Part shown: positions 47,255 through 60,600 of the stretch, piece by piece
Numbering within the stretch: position 1 is the stretch's first letter
Layout: each line of letters opens with the position of its first letter
Source: Echeneis naucrates
Lineage: Eukaryota > Chordata > Actinopteri > Carangiformes > Echeneidae
Assembly (NCBI RefSeq): GCF_900963305.1
Contig: NC_042526.1
Location: 14,947,001-15,011,000, forward strand
Reading direction: 5' to 3'
DNA: 64,000 nucleotides
The notes under the pieces: model-generated
The model's database searches: none
Told to the model about the DNA's origin: nothing
Seen by the model: only the letters and a program-made list of their open reading frames with translations
Position numbers and translations under genes: made by a program

Positions 47255-49760
47255 ATGCTGCAGCTGGAGACTCTCGCCATCGGCCCTGTGGTGGTCCACG
47301 ATGTGTCCGAGGGCACCACCCTCCTGCTTCTGCTCCTCCTCCTCCTGCTGCTGCTGCTGCTGCTCTTCACCACCGGGAAGAAAACCAATCAGTCACACAT
47401 ACCAGGTAATAGACTCCTGTTCCGCCACGCAAGCTTTACAGGGTGATACCCAGGGACACAACTGCAGGAGAAAGCAGGAAAGGATAATATGACGTTTGTT
47501 TCATAATCCAAAGAGAGATGAAGAACACCTCCTAAACTTCATGCAAATTCATCAACAGTAAATGATCTCCCAGACAGTAATCTGGAGTCTGTAGATAAAT
47601 TTAGTATCTTTTTTGAAGTCTCATTAACAGACTTGATGCTTGTAAATAGAATAAATTACATAATTGCAACTTTTTTAAAATTCGTCACCTGTCTCTTTCT
47701 GCCAGGTCCTTCTTTCTTGGCAGGACTTGGCCCCATCCTCTCCTACACCAGGTTCATCTGGACTGGGATTGGAACAGCGTGCAACTACTACAACAACAAA
47801 TATGGCAACATGGTCCGGGTGTGGATTAATGGCGAGGAGACCCTCATACTAAGCAGGCAAGTTCCTTCAGAGTAGAACACTTTGCACTCAGAGTTTACGC
47901 TACGATGTGATATGTCAAAGCGTGGCTTCACTGATAGGTCCTCGGCAGTGTATCACGTTTTGAGGAGCACCCACTACACGGCCAGATTTGGGAGCAAAGA
48001 AGGGCTGCGCTGTCTCGGGATGGAAGGGAGGGGAATTATTTTCAACAGTGATGTTCCACTCTGGAAAAAAGTGAGGACATACTTTTCTAAAGGTGAGTGA
48101 GGGAATTGCAGCGTCTCTTTTCATCTTTCTTTTTGCACATTTCCCATATTTACGACGTAAAGAAAAATAACAAACTCACATCAGATGATGGATGGAACAC
48201 TGCTTCAGAGAAGTCATTTGGTTGCTTGACAGCCCTGACGGGCCCCAGCCTCCAGAGGACAACAGAAATCTGTGTGAGCACCACTGCCAGACACCTGGAC
48301 AGCCTGCAGGAGATGACCAATTCCTCCGGGCATGTGGATGCTCTTAATCTGATGAGAGCCATCGTGGTGGACATCTCCAACAGGCTTTTCCTCAGGGTCC
48401 CGTTCAACGGTCAGCTGCATGTCACTGTATATTCTACATATAAACTGTGGATTTCCTGTCACTAAACAATATGTCCAGTTCACTTTCAGTCAAGTTTGAA
48501 GCTCCTGACTATTTTCCTGCATAACAACTCAGAGAGGGCCATGCTGATGAAAATCCGAAACTACTTTGAGACCTGGCAAACAGTTCTGATAAAGCCTAAT
48601 ATATTCTTCAAGATTGGATGGCTGTACAACAAACATAAGAAAGCAGCGTAAGTTCCTAACGCACTCGCACATGGCAGTAAACACACATTTGGTTTTCCAT
48701 TTCATCAGTTAACTCTTTGTGTTTCCTTTTGCGCCAACAGCCTAGAGCTGCAAAATGAAATTGAGAGCCTTCTTGAGATTAAAAGACAAATTATAAATGA
48801 AACTGAGAAGTTGGATGATGATTTTGACTTTGCAACTGAGCTGATCTTTGCACAGGTCAGTGTCTTTCTGGATGAACCTGTGTCTGCTACTGCCCTGCTT
48901 CTAAAGTTTTTACTGCTGTTTACCTCCATTACACTTTGTGATAGAACCACGGAGATCTCTCAGCAGACGACGTCAGGCAATGTGTGCTGGAAATGGTGAT
49001 CGCAGCACCTGACACACTGTCCATCAGCCTCTTTTTCATGCTGTTGCTGCTGAAACAAAACCCAGACGTTGAGCTGAGGATAGTGGACGAGATAAACATG
49101 GTCCTGGGTGAGTGCAGTTATGCTGCCTTGCTTTCACTCACTCTGTTAGAGCTAAATATTGAACCGCTCCAATGAATTTTACTCCCAGCTGAAAAGGGAA
49201 ACATTTGTTATCAAAGCTTGAACACATTGGAGAGTTTCATCAATGAGTCTTTGAGGTTTCATCCTGTGGTTGAATTCACGATGCGCAAAGCTCTGGAGGA
49301 CAACACCATCGAAGGCACTAAAATCAAGAAAGGAACCAACATTATTCTCAACATTGGTCTCATGCACAAGACTGAATTCTTCCCCAAACCAAAAGAGTTC
49401 AGCCTGATGAATTTTGACAGAAAAGTAAGTCGTCTGAATGACATGAAACAACATATGGCTCTCGAGAACAACACACACCAGTTAAGTCTTTCCCTCTCTG
49501 TTTGGCAGGTGCCCATTCGTTTCTTCCAGCCCTTCGGCTGTGGGCCCCGTTCCTGCGTGGGTAAACACATCGCCATGGTGATGATGAAGGCCATCTTGGT
49601 CACTCTGTTGTCTCGTTACACTGTGTGTCCTCGTCAAGGCTGCACCCTGAACAGCATCAGGCAGACCAACGACCTGTCACAGCACCCCGTGGAGGATGAG
49701 CACAGCCTGGCCATGCGCTTCATCTGCCGATCCGCACAACCACTACACAGTCAGCTCTGA
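47255..49760 (+). CDS. cyp19a1b: Aromatase cytochrome P450, brain type
   Basis: Nine coding exons give 504 residues: 47255-47405, 47706-47856, 47938-48092, 48233-48409, 48533-48647, 48741-48855, 48945-49107, 49189-49424, 49509-49760. Aromatase turns androgens into oestrogens on the ER membrane. Visible: a membrane anchor with a 15-Leu run, the core [17 protein letters not shown]-helix VIAAPDT (Asp311-Thr312 bind the steroid and proton relay), ExxR ESLR (362-365), and haem loop [12 protein letters not shown] with the axial Cys at 437, the human position. Words such as [17 protein letters not shown] and [11 protein letters not shown] fit the brain paralogue as I remember it, and the ERE/TATA/untranslated exon upstream agree, so I prefer cyp19a1b over the ovarian cyp19a1a. 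Intron 2 (81 bp) is of GC-AG type. The neighbours gldn and ap4e1 are also CYP19A1 neighbours in human. Confidence 0.93.
47313..47372 (+). repeat. CTC/CTG codon repeat encoding the poly-Leu anchor
   Basis: A CTN trinucleotide tract inside exon 1 (CTCCTCCTCCTCCTG then CTG repeats) encodes 15 consecutive Leu. It is a coding microsatellite likely to vary in length between individuals. Confidence 0.7.
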
Positions 49761-50433
49761 AACACAGTGAGGCTGTTACATTACGGATGAAAACTGTAGC
49801 ATGAAAAGTGTTGAAGTGTGTAAAATGGAGTTCGTTCTGCTGGGCTATTAATACACTGTATTTCTGTATTTCTGTGTAGGAAGAAAATATATTTGTGCAT
49901 TATGGTAGCTCTTTTTCCAACTTTGACATAACTGAGCTGTGTTTAGGTAGCGGTCAACATAGGTTTTTGTTTCTTGTCATGATAATCACCGTTATTGCAC
50001 TAAATAACTTCAGAGTAACAATATGGTTTAGTGAATAATGTTTGCACACATGATGTTACAATTTCAGCAAACACTTAACTATTAATTATCAAGAATATGC
50101 ACATGAAGGAACGTATACTGCTGAGGTGAATCCATCCCTTATTGACTGTATTTCTCATGTCACATCTGTGGTATTTTTAGATCTATTAGATCTTTTGTAC
50201 AATTTGATGTAGATATACTTAAACATTCAATAATGCAAAGTAAATGACTAAATTTGGCTAAAGACACGCCAACATCATTAGAGGTACAATGTTACTAAGA
50301 CGTTTTACATTTGAAAATGTGCATTGAATTACATAAAAGGCTCATTTAATAGACATGTAACCATTATTAGTATTCATTTTAGACCACAATGAGTTGAAAG
50401 CACCAGCACATCCAACACACTGTGGCAGCACTG

Positions 50434-50439
50434 AATAAA
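50434..50439 (+). terminator. Poly-A signal AATAAA of cyp19a1b
   Basis: Hexamer in CACTGAATAAACTGTCCC, 674 bases past the stop. Confidence 0.5.
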
Positions 50440-50480
50440 CTGTCCCAGAGACAAAGTGAAACTAATTTCCATGTGTAGAA

Positions 50481-50486
50481 TTTATT
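50481..50486 (-). terminator. Poly-A signal of ap4e1 (minus strand)
   Basis: TTTATT on plus reads AATAAA on minus, about 1.2 kb past the ap4e1 stop at 51685 and only about 45 bases from the opposing cyp19a1b signal. Other AATAAA-like words on the minus strand nearer the stop could be used instead. Confidence 0.4.
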
Positions 50487-51684
50487 CAGAAGAAGCAGAG
50501 TGTAGTCACAGGCACTCTAAGAAACAAGGATTTACCTCTGTACCACAGGCACAAATCAAACATGCCTGCAAGGCATTAGAGCGTAAGGCGTTGGGTTAAG
50601 GTTGACTTTTAGACGTTGTGTTAGAGTCGTGTTTCACATCAGACAAGCAAAAATAAAAAAATGATAAAAGTAAACTTTCCTTTCAAGTTGAATTAAATAA
50701 AACAGGGTGAGACATTTCACATAAACTAAAAACCAAATCTGGAGCAGTTCAACCAGCAGAACATAAAGCATGTTGTTTGTTTTTTCTTTGAATGAAATTA
50801 ATATAAAATATTTTCTGTAAGAATATAAAGCCAATAAATATGCTTTCAATGATGTATTGATAGAAAAATACAACAATCAAAAACCACTAAAATCCACCTC
50901 TCAAACCAGAAACATGAGTGCATATAGACAATCATATCACACAGAAGGCAGGTTCTGCAACAAACATCGCTATCGTGATCATGGCAGAGTGTGATCCTCA
51001 CTGCAGAAAATGCAGCACAGATAAGTAAGAATGAAGTGTAACTGTTGCAGCTGGAGGTTAGGTCAGTGTAATACCACCTTTAAGACAAACAAAGATATAC
51101 ACTCTATTTGTGTGGGAAAAAAATCAGTGGACAAACAGGTTCTCTTTGTCAATGTTAAGACATCAGTATCTTCTTTCTGTTTCTCCCCAAACCTTCAATA
51201 AATAATATCAGCCAACCTAATTTAAGGCCTCCTTCTATACCTTTCACTTAGTATTATTTCAGTAAGTTTTTCTAATGTTAGAAATCAGCGAGGATTTAGA
51301 TTTTTTTTTTTTTTAATCCAAACGGACTTTGGTATCTCCCTATAGCATGCAGGCCCGAGGAAATAAATTATGAGTTTTCCATTATACACTCATTGTAGAG
51401 TCCTCTCATCACTGTAAAACATCAGTGCTACTGCCAGCTGTGACTTTTTGTCTTGATCTATGAAATATTCTATTTCTTAAACTTAAACACTGATCAATGG
51501 ACATTTAAACTGGATCATACTAATTAACTTAGAGTAACCACTGTTGTGTAACGATGAGAATTCACCACATCAGATGTTTCCCTTTCTGTCTTGCGCTGCT
51601 GTTCTGTGCACCTTCCCCCTCAGTGACCGAGGGTCTGGTGGCCTGGTTGCTCGGCGGTGTCAGGGGAGGTGTTGCCATCGGGAC

Positions 51685-54600
51685 TCAGTACTCCTGTAAG
51701 GCTCTCTGGCAGTGGTAGATCAGGCAGTCTGGCAGGTCGGGGACTGGAGAACGCAGCCACACAGCCAGCGTGCCTGCATGCACACGGCAGTGCATCAGAC
51801 AGGGCTGATCCTGGAGGAGCCGGCAAGACAAAATACCTTCCTGCCCTGTGGAAGGTGACAAAGGTAATATGCCAGCAACCACGGTTCCATATAAGATATA
51901 ACATTTTGATTACCAACATTTGTTTATGAAATATTTATCCTTATTTAAAGATGAGCCATAATACTTTAATAAGAACATATTTTAGTGTATCTTTTTACTT
52001 ATATGCAGTCTATTTGATTAGATTAGGTATTAAGTACTTCTATTTATTGCTACTGCCACATATGGACTATTAAGATGATGGCCTAGGTGTTTTTAGATTG
52101 GCCATTAACAGTCATTTTCTTGTGGTTCATGTGGTAACTTGAGCGCAGTGGGTGCCGTTTGATTCCCAGTAGGAGCACCTGAACATGTCTAAGTTAATGG
52201 CTAATTTGTAATGGTCTGGGCTACAGCAAGGAACGGTGACCCCTGTACCAGACCAGACTGGTGACACCACTAGACCAGAGATGGGACCACCCCACAGACC
52301 AGACGAGATGAGACAGCAGACCCCCCTTCAGACTAGACCAGACCAGAGGTCTAGTGACCATTTGAGTGCACTGAGTCACTCACTGAACTCAACACAAAGA
52401 GGCTGACTATCATGTACTTCAATGGAGATGTCAGTAATCGAGGGAAAACCAAACAGCACAGGTATAGAAGAAATTAAAAAGTTTGCAGTGGATTTGATAT
52501 TTCCACCAAAGTTGTGGGACATATGTTTTATTGTTGTTTTTGCTTAAATGCGGACGGGCCAGATCCATTATTGTAATTTACTCCTCATTTTGGTGCTTAC
52601 CGCGCATACATATGTTCCAGAACCAGCTCCAAGGTGGCATTAGGATGTCCCACATACAAAATGGAAGCAGACAGCCTGTTATTTGTTATTTATTTATTTG
52701 TTGTTGCTTTTTTAATCGATTTTGAGACATTTTAATTCTATTCTGAATCGTAGTAAATGAGAATTGCGATTTTTATATAAATTGATTTTTTTGCACACCC
52801 CTAGTGGTCAGTGTGTAACACATGGAGCACATTTTAAGCATGTATCCAGATGGTAAAGATAATGTGGCAGAGTTGAAAGCTATTGCATAACCTGGTCAGT
52901 TGACCTTGCTGAGTAAAAGTACTAAAGTTAAGAATGAAATCTCCGCAGTAATGTCTCAGCTAACTGCTGTAGTTATCAGAATCAACATATCAAACTACTC
53001 CAATAGCAATTTGTTGACCATCAAGGATAACATCTGTTGCTATCAAAAGAAAGGGCGGCTGTATTGAACATCTTCTCACCTATTATTTCCACAACATGAA
53101 GCTGCAGTTTCTGCTTCAGTACATTCAGGGTGGCTGTTAGAGCTTCTTGGCCATCACCAATCAGTGTCAGATTCTGCTTCGTGTCATGAGAGAAGGACAA
53201 CCACATCGTCCCGTACTCCTCTGTCGACACCGTCAAGGGCCTGCAGGGAAATGTGACATCTGAGTGAGCAAATGATAAGCACTGTGTAGACTTTTTGAGT
53301 TCAGCAGAAACATGTGTCACCTGATGAAGATGGTTAAAGGGAGTTTGTATGAGAACTGAGCTGCCTGAGGGGCCTCCCCAGGCAACTGGAAAGATACCGT
53401 CCCCTCTATACTGACATGAATTGACGGCCTCTTAACAGTCAGGGAATACTGGTACACAACTACAGAGTGGCCTCTGAAGTCCTCTGCAGGACTGTCAGAC
53501 ACACAGGATACCTGAAAATGATATTACATGTTAACATTAAAAACTAATAAGAAGATTACACTTTGATATTTACCAGGTAGTTTCAGCTAAGTTAGGTACC
53601 TCGAGTTGTTCAGAGTCAAGGTCCAGCACAATGTGCTGAAGGGCAGAGTCAGAGGAGTTGGAAATGAAAACAGCCAAAACTAAGGAATCCTCTTTCTGCA
53701 GATGACAGGCTGACAGAACAAGGCTTTGGATGGTGCACAGAGGAGTGATTTCTGAGTGACAGAGTTCAGAGAGCTCTGCAGGCAGGTGAGAAATGAGACA
53801 CAAGTCTTTGGGTCTGTCTGGGTCTTCATCAGCAGCTGCTACAATACCATTATCCACAATGAGACTGGGGTTATTTTGTTTTATATCAGCTATGTCAGTC
53901 AGCTCTGCTTCTACATCACAGGATGCTGTTTTAAGGCCCTGAGGAAGTTCAGTTATCTGTTTGGCCGAGGAAACGGCCAGTTCCGAGGCGATGTTGGAGT
54001 CCAGTAGGTTGTTACATAGCAACTTTTCCACATTACTGGGAGTAGAGATGAGGGAGCTGGATGTTGGATCAGTGACACCTTTGGCTTTTCTTCTAAACCG
54101 ATGGGGTGTTGGCTCAGGTTTTCCCATCTGTTAGACAATACAATTACTGCTGCATATCAGCACAGAAACACAGGAGGTTTTTATTTTAAAAAGGTACAAT
54201 TAAATTCAGCACAACAACCAAAAGCAAGGCTTTATATTAAAACCCTGGTTAAAAAAAAAAAAAAAAGCAAAGAAAAGCACGGGTATGACCAATCATGTTC
54301 TCTCGATATTATGCAGCTCCATCTCGGACAGATAATGCTAACCATTGAGGAATTTGTGAGCTCACCAGACAGACGGAGCTTTGGGAGCTGAGGCCAAAAA
54401 ACAAAGAAGCCAACTGCTGCTTTTCTGGATCGGGCTCAGTTGGTGTTGGTGTAGAAGTTGGGGTCTGGCTGTGTGAACTGTCAGCATCACCCTGTTGGCT
54501 CGGTGAACGGAGGGTACAGGGGACTTCCACCTGGGCAGCTTCTTCCACAGCTGCTCTCTGCGGTAGGTACCCCTCTCTCCCCCACACCCTCTTCACTCCA

Positions 54601-57600
54601 TCCAGCTTCAGACTTGTAGAACTGACACAAATAGTAAGAACCACCAGTATGAGTTCAAAGCCACAGCATAATTCTGTCAGCAGATGCACACTGTGTCCAC
54701 GTACCCCCCTTTGTGTGAGATTTCAGCACTGTCTCCTGACAGACCAGAGCTCATGGACAGCAGTGTAGGAGACTGTCTGTCAGTGATGCTGCAGGAGGAC
54801 ATACTCATGGGCAGGGACAGGCCGTACGGCTCCAGGCTCAATGCTGTGAGAAAAAAAAAACAAACAAACCACAAAACAATTCAAAACACGTCAGTGCGAA
54901 TGTTTCACAAATGTGTCACAGTTGAGAAGTTTCTCATTCTTTCTACCTTTCGCCTGAGCTAATTCTTCCTGTCTTTGATGGGGAGGCTTGTATGGAGCAG
55001 CGCCAGCAGCCAACGCCTCTGACACAAATCCATCCAGAAATGACAAAGATGAATCAACCTGGGAACCAGCGACACAACAAGTTTGAACTGCTCCATGAAT
55101 GAGAGGCCATCAAACAGAAAAGCTGCAGCATTTACAAATTAAAGGCATCACAAGAAAACACACTGGGCCTTTTTCATTTTTCATTTGCTTTGGCACAAAA
55201 GGCAATACAATTTCTCGTATGTCATTTGTTTATTATTTTGTCCTCCACTTGACACTGCAAATGAAACTGAATGCCCGTGTATCGTAAACCCCACCCTTCA
55301 GATTACTCCGGACATGCCAAAACACCTGCAATAACGGTTGAACTGATATTATTTTTCTAACCACAGCTCATAATCTACATGACTGTGTGTCATGGTGGGC
55401 AAGTGTCTACAGGTATTTTTTGACACCCATCACAGCGAAGGACCCACAAGGCCACATCATCTCTTGTGGCTCCAACAGCTAAGTAATTTCACTGTTTCTA
55501 GCACGATAAATCAAATTTAACAGTAAAGCCAAATATTTCATGCTAAAGATAAATTATTGGCTTCATATTGTCAACATATCTGATTTCTTTAAATATTGAA
55601 CATTAGAATTGATATATCAGACATCATATCATCATTACTGTAGTTCTGCAGCAGTTCTTTAAGTCAAATCAAATTTATAGATATAGTGCCAAATGATAAC
55701 AGGGTTACATCAAAGCACTACACCATCGAGGTCGAGGCTAAACTCTTTATAATAACCAAAGAATTCCCTCCATGAATAACACTTAGCAACAGTGACAGGA
55801 AAAACTTCCTTTAGTAGGCAGAAACTTTGTGGATAACCAGGATCAGGGTGGGTGGCCATCTGTCTCGACTGGTTGGATTGGGAGTGTGTGAGAGTGTGAG
55901 AGAGAGGAGAGGCAAGAGGAGGGGTGGGGAGAGTCCTTGTATGTTACCTCTAACGGCCTCAGGCCATTGTCTCGAAGCAGCACCTTTGCTCGTAGTTCAG
56001 AGTCTTGGCTGAGGTATTGCAGCTCATGAGCCCTCTGTCTCAGCACTGTGTCCATTGAGCTGCTGTATGTTTCAGAAACCTCCCGCACCACAGAAACTTC
56101 TGCCCCACCCTCACAGAGTTTAGTCATTGCCATGAGGATCCAACTCTTAGTTTCACTGCTAGTGTGCTTCATATCCAACAGTTTTGCCAGCAGCTTCAGC
56201 ACAACAGTCGGTTCAAGTTCATCCTTCAAATGCGAATATTCACCAAGGACCTGAGCACAGTCGAAAGGGGAAAAAAACCTTGGTGATCAAACTGGTAACA
56301 GGTTGTACTGACTTGTGTTTTACAATTAAGTTACTATTCTCAACAAATTTAGAAATGATTAACTGGTGACTGTATCCCATTGTAACACACTGCAGCAGCC
56401 TCTATACGATCCACTTCCAAACCATTTTCGTTGAAGTTATGACCCCACACAACGCTACCCCTTGGTAGAAGTGACATACGTCCGCTGGTTGTGCCCAGCT
56501 AAACCAAAGAAAGAAGTCTTGATTCTGTCTTAGGAGGCTCAAAAAGGTTAAAATTATCCAACATTTCAAAATAATAAACAAGTTGGGAAAGAGTCCCGAG
56601 TCCCATCTGTGATTTTCACACAAACAGAAACACAGATGTAAAATTGACTTGAATGTTTTTCGTTGATCATGTTCACAACTCAGCCTTATCTAGATGCAAT
56701 GCAAATGTCTTCAGCCCCTGCAAGCTGGTGAAGATCTTCCGACAGGTCAGAATATGGACTTTATTATCTGTATCGCTTGAACTATTCAATGATCCTCCTC
56801 CTCATTGTCATTACAGAAGTATGATACCAACAACTCAGCGTTCAATAAGTAAACAGCACTCACCCAGCTGATGACTTGGAGGAAGCGTTGTGGCAGCTTG
56901 CCAGGTTCTTTTTGGAGAAGAGTAATATAAGAATCCACCGCAAAAAGCCGCAATTTCCTGTCCTCCTCCACACTGTCAAATCCTGGACCATAGGAGAGAA
57001 ATTAATCCTTGTAAACCTAATAAACATTACTAATAAAATGACCAAACTGAATTATCACAACACAGGAACACCACATAGTAAGTTGCGGTCATCTCACCCT
57101 CAGACAGTAATTTAAGGAAACTGTTTGGGATGTCAGGCTGCATCATGTCTCCACCCACTGAAAACACTGTGCTCATGGTCTCAATGAACCATTCATTGTC
57201 TGGTGCATATGTATTATCTTTATAAGGAAAAGGCAGAGCAAATAGGAAGAAACAAGGTTTGAAAACATGAATGCACATGATTAGAATTGAATCACGAGTT
57301 CTACTAGTTGTGTTTTTTTGTGTTTTTTGAGATCTTGAGATATGTCATAACATCTGAAGGATATTTCTCTGCCAGCTCTGCCACCTTCCCCACCAGGTCG
57401 ATAGTAGTGTAATCGTCTGTATTGACACGCAGAAACTCCAGCATCTTCTCAACAATGACCACGACGTTCTGGGCATTTGTGATCCTAAAGAGCAACTCTA
57501 GTGTCTACGTGAGGACAGAATATGCACAAAAAGTGTCCTGAAAACCTTAAAAGTTTATGAAAATATCCAAATGACACCAGAAACTCACCTCACGCTTGAT

Positions 57601-60600
57601 GATGAGGTCAGAGTGATCGAGACACTCTATGATGGTCATCTGATGTTGCAGAGCCAGTCTGGGATCTTGCTGAACCACATAGGTGAGGGCTTTTAAGCCT
57701 GAAATAAAAGAGTTTAGCGATGAAATCTTGATTGTCAGTGCAGAAAAATAACTCCCACTAAATCATGTTTTCTTTGGATCTTACCTAAATATTTGAGATT
57801 TATCTTGGGTGACAGAACAAAGTTGCCAATGCACTTAGCAGCTTTTTCCAAAAGGTCAGACTTGGGATGAATTGTGTAAATGCATTTTACACATTCATAT
57901 AATATTGCTGGAAATGAAGAGAGATGTATGAGGGAACAAATAAAATCATTTCAAACATTCGCATTTATTTGAAACACTTGCATAAATTTGACATACCATA
58001 GGTGATGTTGTGATTCATCTCTGCTCTTCGTAAAGACTCATCAAGGACTTCATACATGACTGCACTCGCACTGTGTGCATAGAGCAAACTCATTCAGTCA
58101 TTCATTCATTCATCTTCAACCGCTTTATCCATTTCTGGGTCGCGGGGCTGCAGCAGCCAATCCCAGCTCCGAGTAAACTCATGAAACGTATTTTTCTGAA
58201 TTCATTAACACACAAGCACAGCCACACGTATAACACACGCATAAAGATCCAGTTCATCTGAAAACAATATAAGCAAAAATTACCTCTGATCATTTTTTCC
58301 AAGTAAGGCCAGTATTCTGAGAAGTTGGATCTGAAGCCATGGGGCAGGAACACTGTGATAGTTAAAATCCATAGGTAACTTTCCTCCTACAACTTGCTTG
58401 AGGATGGTGACGAAACTAGCTGTTAAATCCTTATAACCTTCTGGATTTTCCTGTAACAAAAGGAGAAATATTACATGTCACAGATGTAGACTAAACCACG
58501 TTTAATCAATCCAACATAATGCTTTCTCCATAACAATAGCTGATGTGATGAAGTTGAAAGAAAGGAAAAAAAAAAAAAAAAAAAAGATTACCTGGATCAT
58601 CTGTAAGTAGATGTGCAGTGACGCTGTCATCACACCAGGATCCTTATCACACAGAGCTTTGCGAAACTTGTTGTGGATGTGTTGAACTTGATTTGGTGCT
58701 ATTAGGTAGAACTTGTACAGTGCAAGGACTGCTTTTCGGCGTATGATTTCTCTACAACGATGTCAGGAGAAACACTTAGAAATCCCATTCTTTGATCTAT
58801 CATATGAATAAACAGGTCACTAACTGTATGGGAAAGGTAACAAGCCTTTCTTACTTTGGGTGATTTAGTTTCTCCTCCACCAGGGGAAGGATTGCAGGTA
58901 TCATATCTTTGGGGAACATTTGGCTGACAACAGTTAGAGCCATGCAGACTTCTATAAGATTTGTGCTCTGTAGATCCTGATGACACAAAATACGACATCA
59001 ACATCCCTCACTGTTGTTCATACTCAAGACAACAAATACTGGTAAAACACACCCACCTTTAATACAGTGTTCACCAGAAGAAGCAGAAGCTCATGACTTT
59101 CATTCAGAAACAAGGACACAGCAAGGTAACCTGAAAATCACAGAGAAATTATTGCTGGAGGACGATACGGTGGAGTCGTTTAGTAATTAAACTCATGATC
59201 TATCAGATGTGGTTCTTGTGTAATTACTTTATTATTTAACATACGGAACCGATGGGTAAGTATTCTGAGGGATAACTAAGCCTTTCAGATATTTACAAAA
59301 GAACGTACCAACTCTCTTCTCCAGAGCCGTGCCTTGCTGAGCAAGTTTAATGGCATGAATGTAGGTGAAGGATGCCTCATAGCCCAAACTTTCACAGTAA
59401 ATTGCTCTCACCATAAGTTCCTTCATCTGCCTCTGAATCAAATTATGTCACAAAGAAAAAGAAAACACGTCAATAGAGTCAGGCTTTGCTGGTTTTATTT
59501 CAATATTCTGGTTTCTTCGTCAAAAAGAAGTAGAAAACTTAGAGAACTATACCATGGAGGTGTTGGGGGAGGAAACCTGATCTTTGATGGATGCCAGTTC
59601 ATGCTGTATAAGCTTCTCTTCTTCCTAAACAGGAGAAACACACACATGAAGACTGCAAGATTAAAGAGTGTCATCTCTACTTTTTGTTACTTTATGAGAG
59701 ACACATTATTTTCTCCTGTATATTTTCAATTAACATTATTGGGGAGTAAACCAAAACAGTATCGTATCTGAGGATTAAGATGATGCTCTTTGCAGTTCAG
59801 ATTTCATTTGACGGCATACCCATAATAAGCAGCTGGTTTTATGCTATTTTAATCATTAACATGTGTTAATAATAATTTTGTTCCCCCTGCATCTGGGCTC
59901 CAATTGCGAGAACACAAAATTTGATGTCAAAGCTATTGAAAGGTGAATTTGCACGACTTTTACAAATGATTCTGGAATTTCATGTTTGACAGAAATTTAA
60001 GGAAAGGTTCCCTTAAATTTCTCTCAAGGTTCCACAATAATAACATTTCAGAAAACTTCCTAGCACATTCATTAAATCTGAAACCTTTTTAGGGAAGGTT
60101 TATAAGGGATCTATTCGCTGGAAACAAATCAGGAGTAATGAAGGATATACTAGAAACTTCTCTGGAGAAAACTACACTTTTACAGCTTTGAAATGGAAAA
60201 GGAATTTAGCATATTAATTGGAACAAGATCTGGTGAGTTGCTGTAGTACATATACAGGCATATTGTTAGTGAGTGAAATAACTGAAATAACACATTAAAT
60301 GGAACTATCACAAATGCATTTTATACTGCAGGTTTTCCATGGCTGTAAACAGGAGATGGGAAATGAAGACATGCTGCATTTCCCACAGCACAGCTCGGTG
60401 AAGGAAAGCCCACTGAACCACTTTAACACGGAGGCACCAAACTGTCTCCCAGATTAGCGCATGATAACAGCACAGCGACGTGGGGATATTTAGCGTGAAG
60501 TATAAAACACACGCACGCCTCGAGTTAGCTCTGTCAGGTTAGCAAGCTAACATCTAAAGCCCACCACGAAAACAGGGTAAAAGTGAGCTTTTGAAGGACA

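Larger units (their letters stand above)
49761..51684. other. Facing 3' UTRs of cyp19a1b and ap4e1
   Basis: The cyp19a1b 3' UTR runs about 690 bases and the ap4e1 3' UTR about 1.2 kb, meeting near 50460. No gene lies between. Confidence 0.5.
51846..53079 (-). other. Last intron of ap4e1 with repeat sequence
   Basis: A 1.2 kb intron. It holds a degenerate GACCAGA-rich stretch and a possible hAT-like terminus (both listed). No exon is seen. Confidence 0.5.

Noticed and set aside
47181-47492. Plus-strand Ser/Cys-rich frames overlapping cyp19a1b exon 1
   Set aside because: They are other-frame readings of the CTN repeat; the aromatase frame continues into conserved exons.
51620-51929. 99-codon minus-strand frame at the end of ap4e1
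   Set aside because: It is the alternative frame of the last ap4e1 exon; the frame ending VHAGTLAVWLRS matches the conserved ear domain.
56402-56623. 73-codon minus-strand frame as an ap4e1 exon
   Set aside because: The exons at 56864-56982 and 55948-56250 join directly in phase to give QVISWVLGEYS as in human, leaving no room for it.
57305-57364. Read-through end (YPSDVMTYLKIS) of an ap4e1 exon
   Set aside because: The residues are not conserved, no usable GT follows, and the AT-AC join gives the conserved sequence.
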